Shown here: positions 63,798 through 64,000 of the stretch, one piece after another
How positions within the stretch are numbered: position 1 is the first letter of the stretch
Layout of the letters: every line of letters starts with the position of its first letter
Assembly (NCBI RefSeq): GCF_001580545.1
Contig: NZ_LRBG01000038.1
Location: forward strand, 62,001 to 126,000
Source of the DNA: Paraburkholderia monticola
Lineage (GTDB): Bacteria > Pseudomonadota > Gammaproteobacteria > Burkholderiales > Burkholderiaceae
Length of the DNA: 64,000 nucleotides
Direction of reading: 5' to 3'
Position numbers and translations under genes: made by a program
Notes under the pieces: generated by a model
Seen by the model: only the letters and a program-made list of their open reading frames with translations
Databases searched by the model: none
Told to the model about the DNA's origin: nothing

Positions 63798-64000
63798 GTG
63801 AAATATTCTCCATTCTGGCCTGATGGCCTCGCGCATCATCTTGCGTCACCACTGCCTTCGCTATACGAGAACCTGGAGACGTCGGCCAGCCGATATCCGG
63901 AGAAGACGGCAATTCACTACTACGGCGGAGCATTGAGCTACGCGCAATTGCGGAAGGAGGCCGAGGCGCTGGCCGGCTTTCTGCAGGTTCAATGCGGCAT
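63798..64000 (+). CDS. AMP-binding acyl-CoA synthetase, N-terminal fragment (cut by window edge)
   Basis: GTG 63798 follows an excellent GGAGGAAA site. The 67 visible codons read SPFWPDGLAHHLASPLPSLY..., with the ANL-family start SRYPEKTAIHYYGGALSYAQ, where substrate loading (tyAqL) begins. This is the N-terminus of a long-chain fatty acid-CoA ligase or a related polyketide/NRPS-type loading enzyme. The adenylation motifs lie beyond the window. A 32-codon ORF (63725-63823) overlaps its start. Confidence 0.75.
   Translation, partial: MKYSPFWPDGLAHHLASPLPSLYENLETSASRYPEKTAIHYYGGALSYAQLRKEAEALAGFLQVQCG

Noticed and set aside
1..64000. CRISPR arrays, tRNA/rRNA genes, intact insertion sequences or prophage genes
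   Set aside because: No regularly spaced direct repeats, no tRNA-like cloverleaf and no transposase or integrase reading was noticed on either strand.

Overview
The window is high-GC DNA, densely coded, with G/C-ending codons and a Burkholderiales gene complement: a Porin_4-type porin, split PntAA/PntAB/PntB, class I PHA synthase and several acyl-CoA dehydrogenases. It fits a Paraburkholderia/Burkholderia/Caballeronia-type genome, probably a secondary replicon (replicon is inference). I saw no rRNA, tRNA, CRISPR array or intact insertion sequence. REGION 1 (1-33826) is a coherent lipid-catabolism island. It holds an envelope module (DUF1302 outer-membrane protein, DUF1329 protein, YCF48-like propeller, MMPL/RND transporter), a full electron-transfer branch (EtfB, EtfA, ETF:ubiquinone oxidoreductase), three acyl-CoA dehydrogenases, an SCP-x-type thiolase, a MaoC hydratase, a hotdog thioesterase, a class I PHA synthase, two alcohol dehydrogenases, and a LuxC-type acyl-CoA reductase with a LuxE/PaaK-like acyl-activating enzyme but no luciferase genes. 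Its regulators are two paralogous MalT-like LuxR-family (LAL) proteins and two paralogous TetR proteins. A recurrent palindrome, roughly CCCCTCC-N3-6-GGAGGGG, lies about 20-23 bp upstream of plausible -10 boxes in most of the island's promoters. I read it as the operator of the two LAL regulators, whose recognition helices are identical. The genes suggest uptake of a hydrophobic alcohol, ester or acid, interconversion at the alcohol/aldehyde/acyl level, beta-oxidation, and overflow into PHA. The substrate cannot be read from sequence. REGION 2 (33827-38300) is housekeeping-like: pntAA-pntAB-pntB-panC-panD (transhydrogenase plus pantothenate synthesis), with a 25-codon ORF coupling pntB to panC. 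REGION 3 (38400-53060) is mosaic accessory DNA: a small secreted protein, two transglutaminase-fold proteins, a decayed LysR gene, a CelD/BcsL-type acetyltransferase, a large MGH1/GH63-like glucosidase, a YncE-like propeller with a DUF305 protein, and convergent alpha- and beta-galactosidase-type glycosidases. REGION 4 (53344-58049) is a two-gene module: a two-TM protein with a PLD-like cytosolic domain, followed by a 1280-residue SIR2-TPR protein. It looks like an undescribed NAD-linked defence-type system. REGION 5 (58050-64000) returns to lipid and envelope metabolism: an acetyl-CoA acetyltransferase behind two copies of a 12-bp palindrome, a ferritin-like diiron protein, an AraC regulator, a small membrane protein, a polysaccharide pyruvyl transferase family protein, and the start of an acyl-CoA synthetase cut by the window edge.
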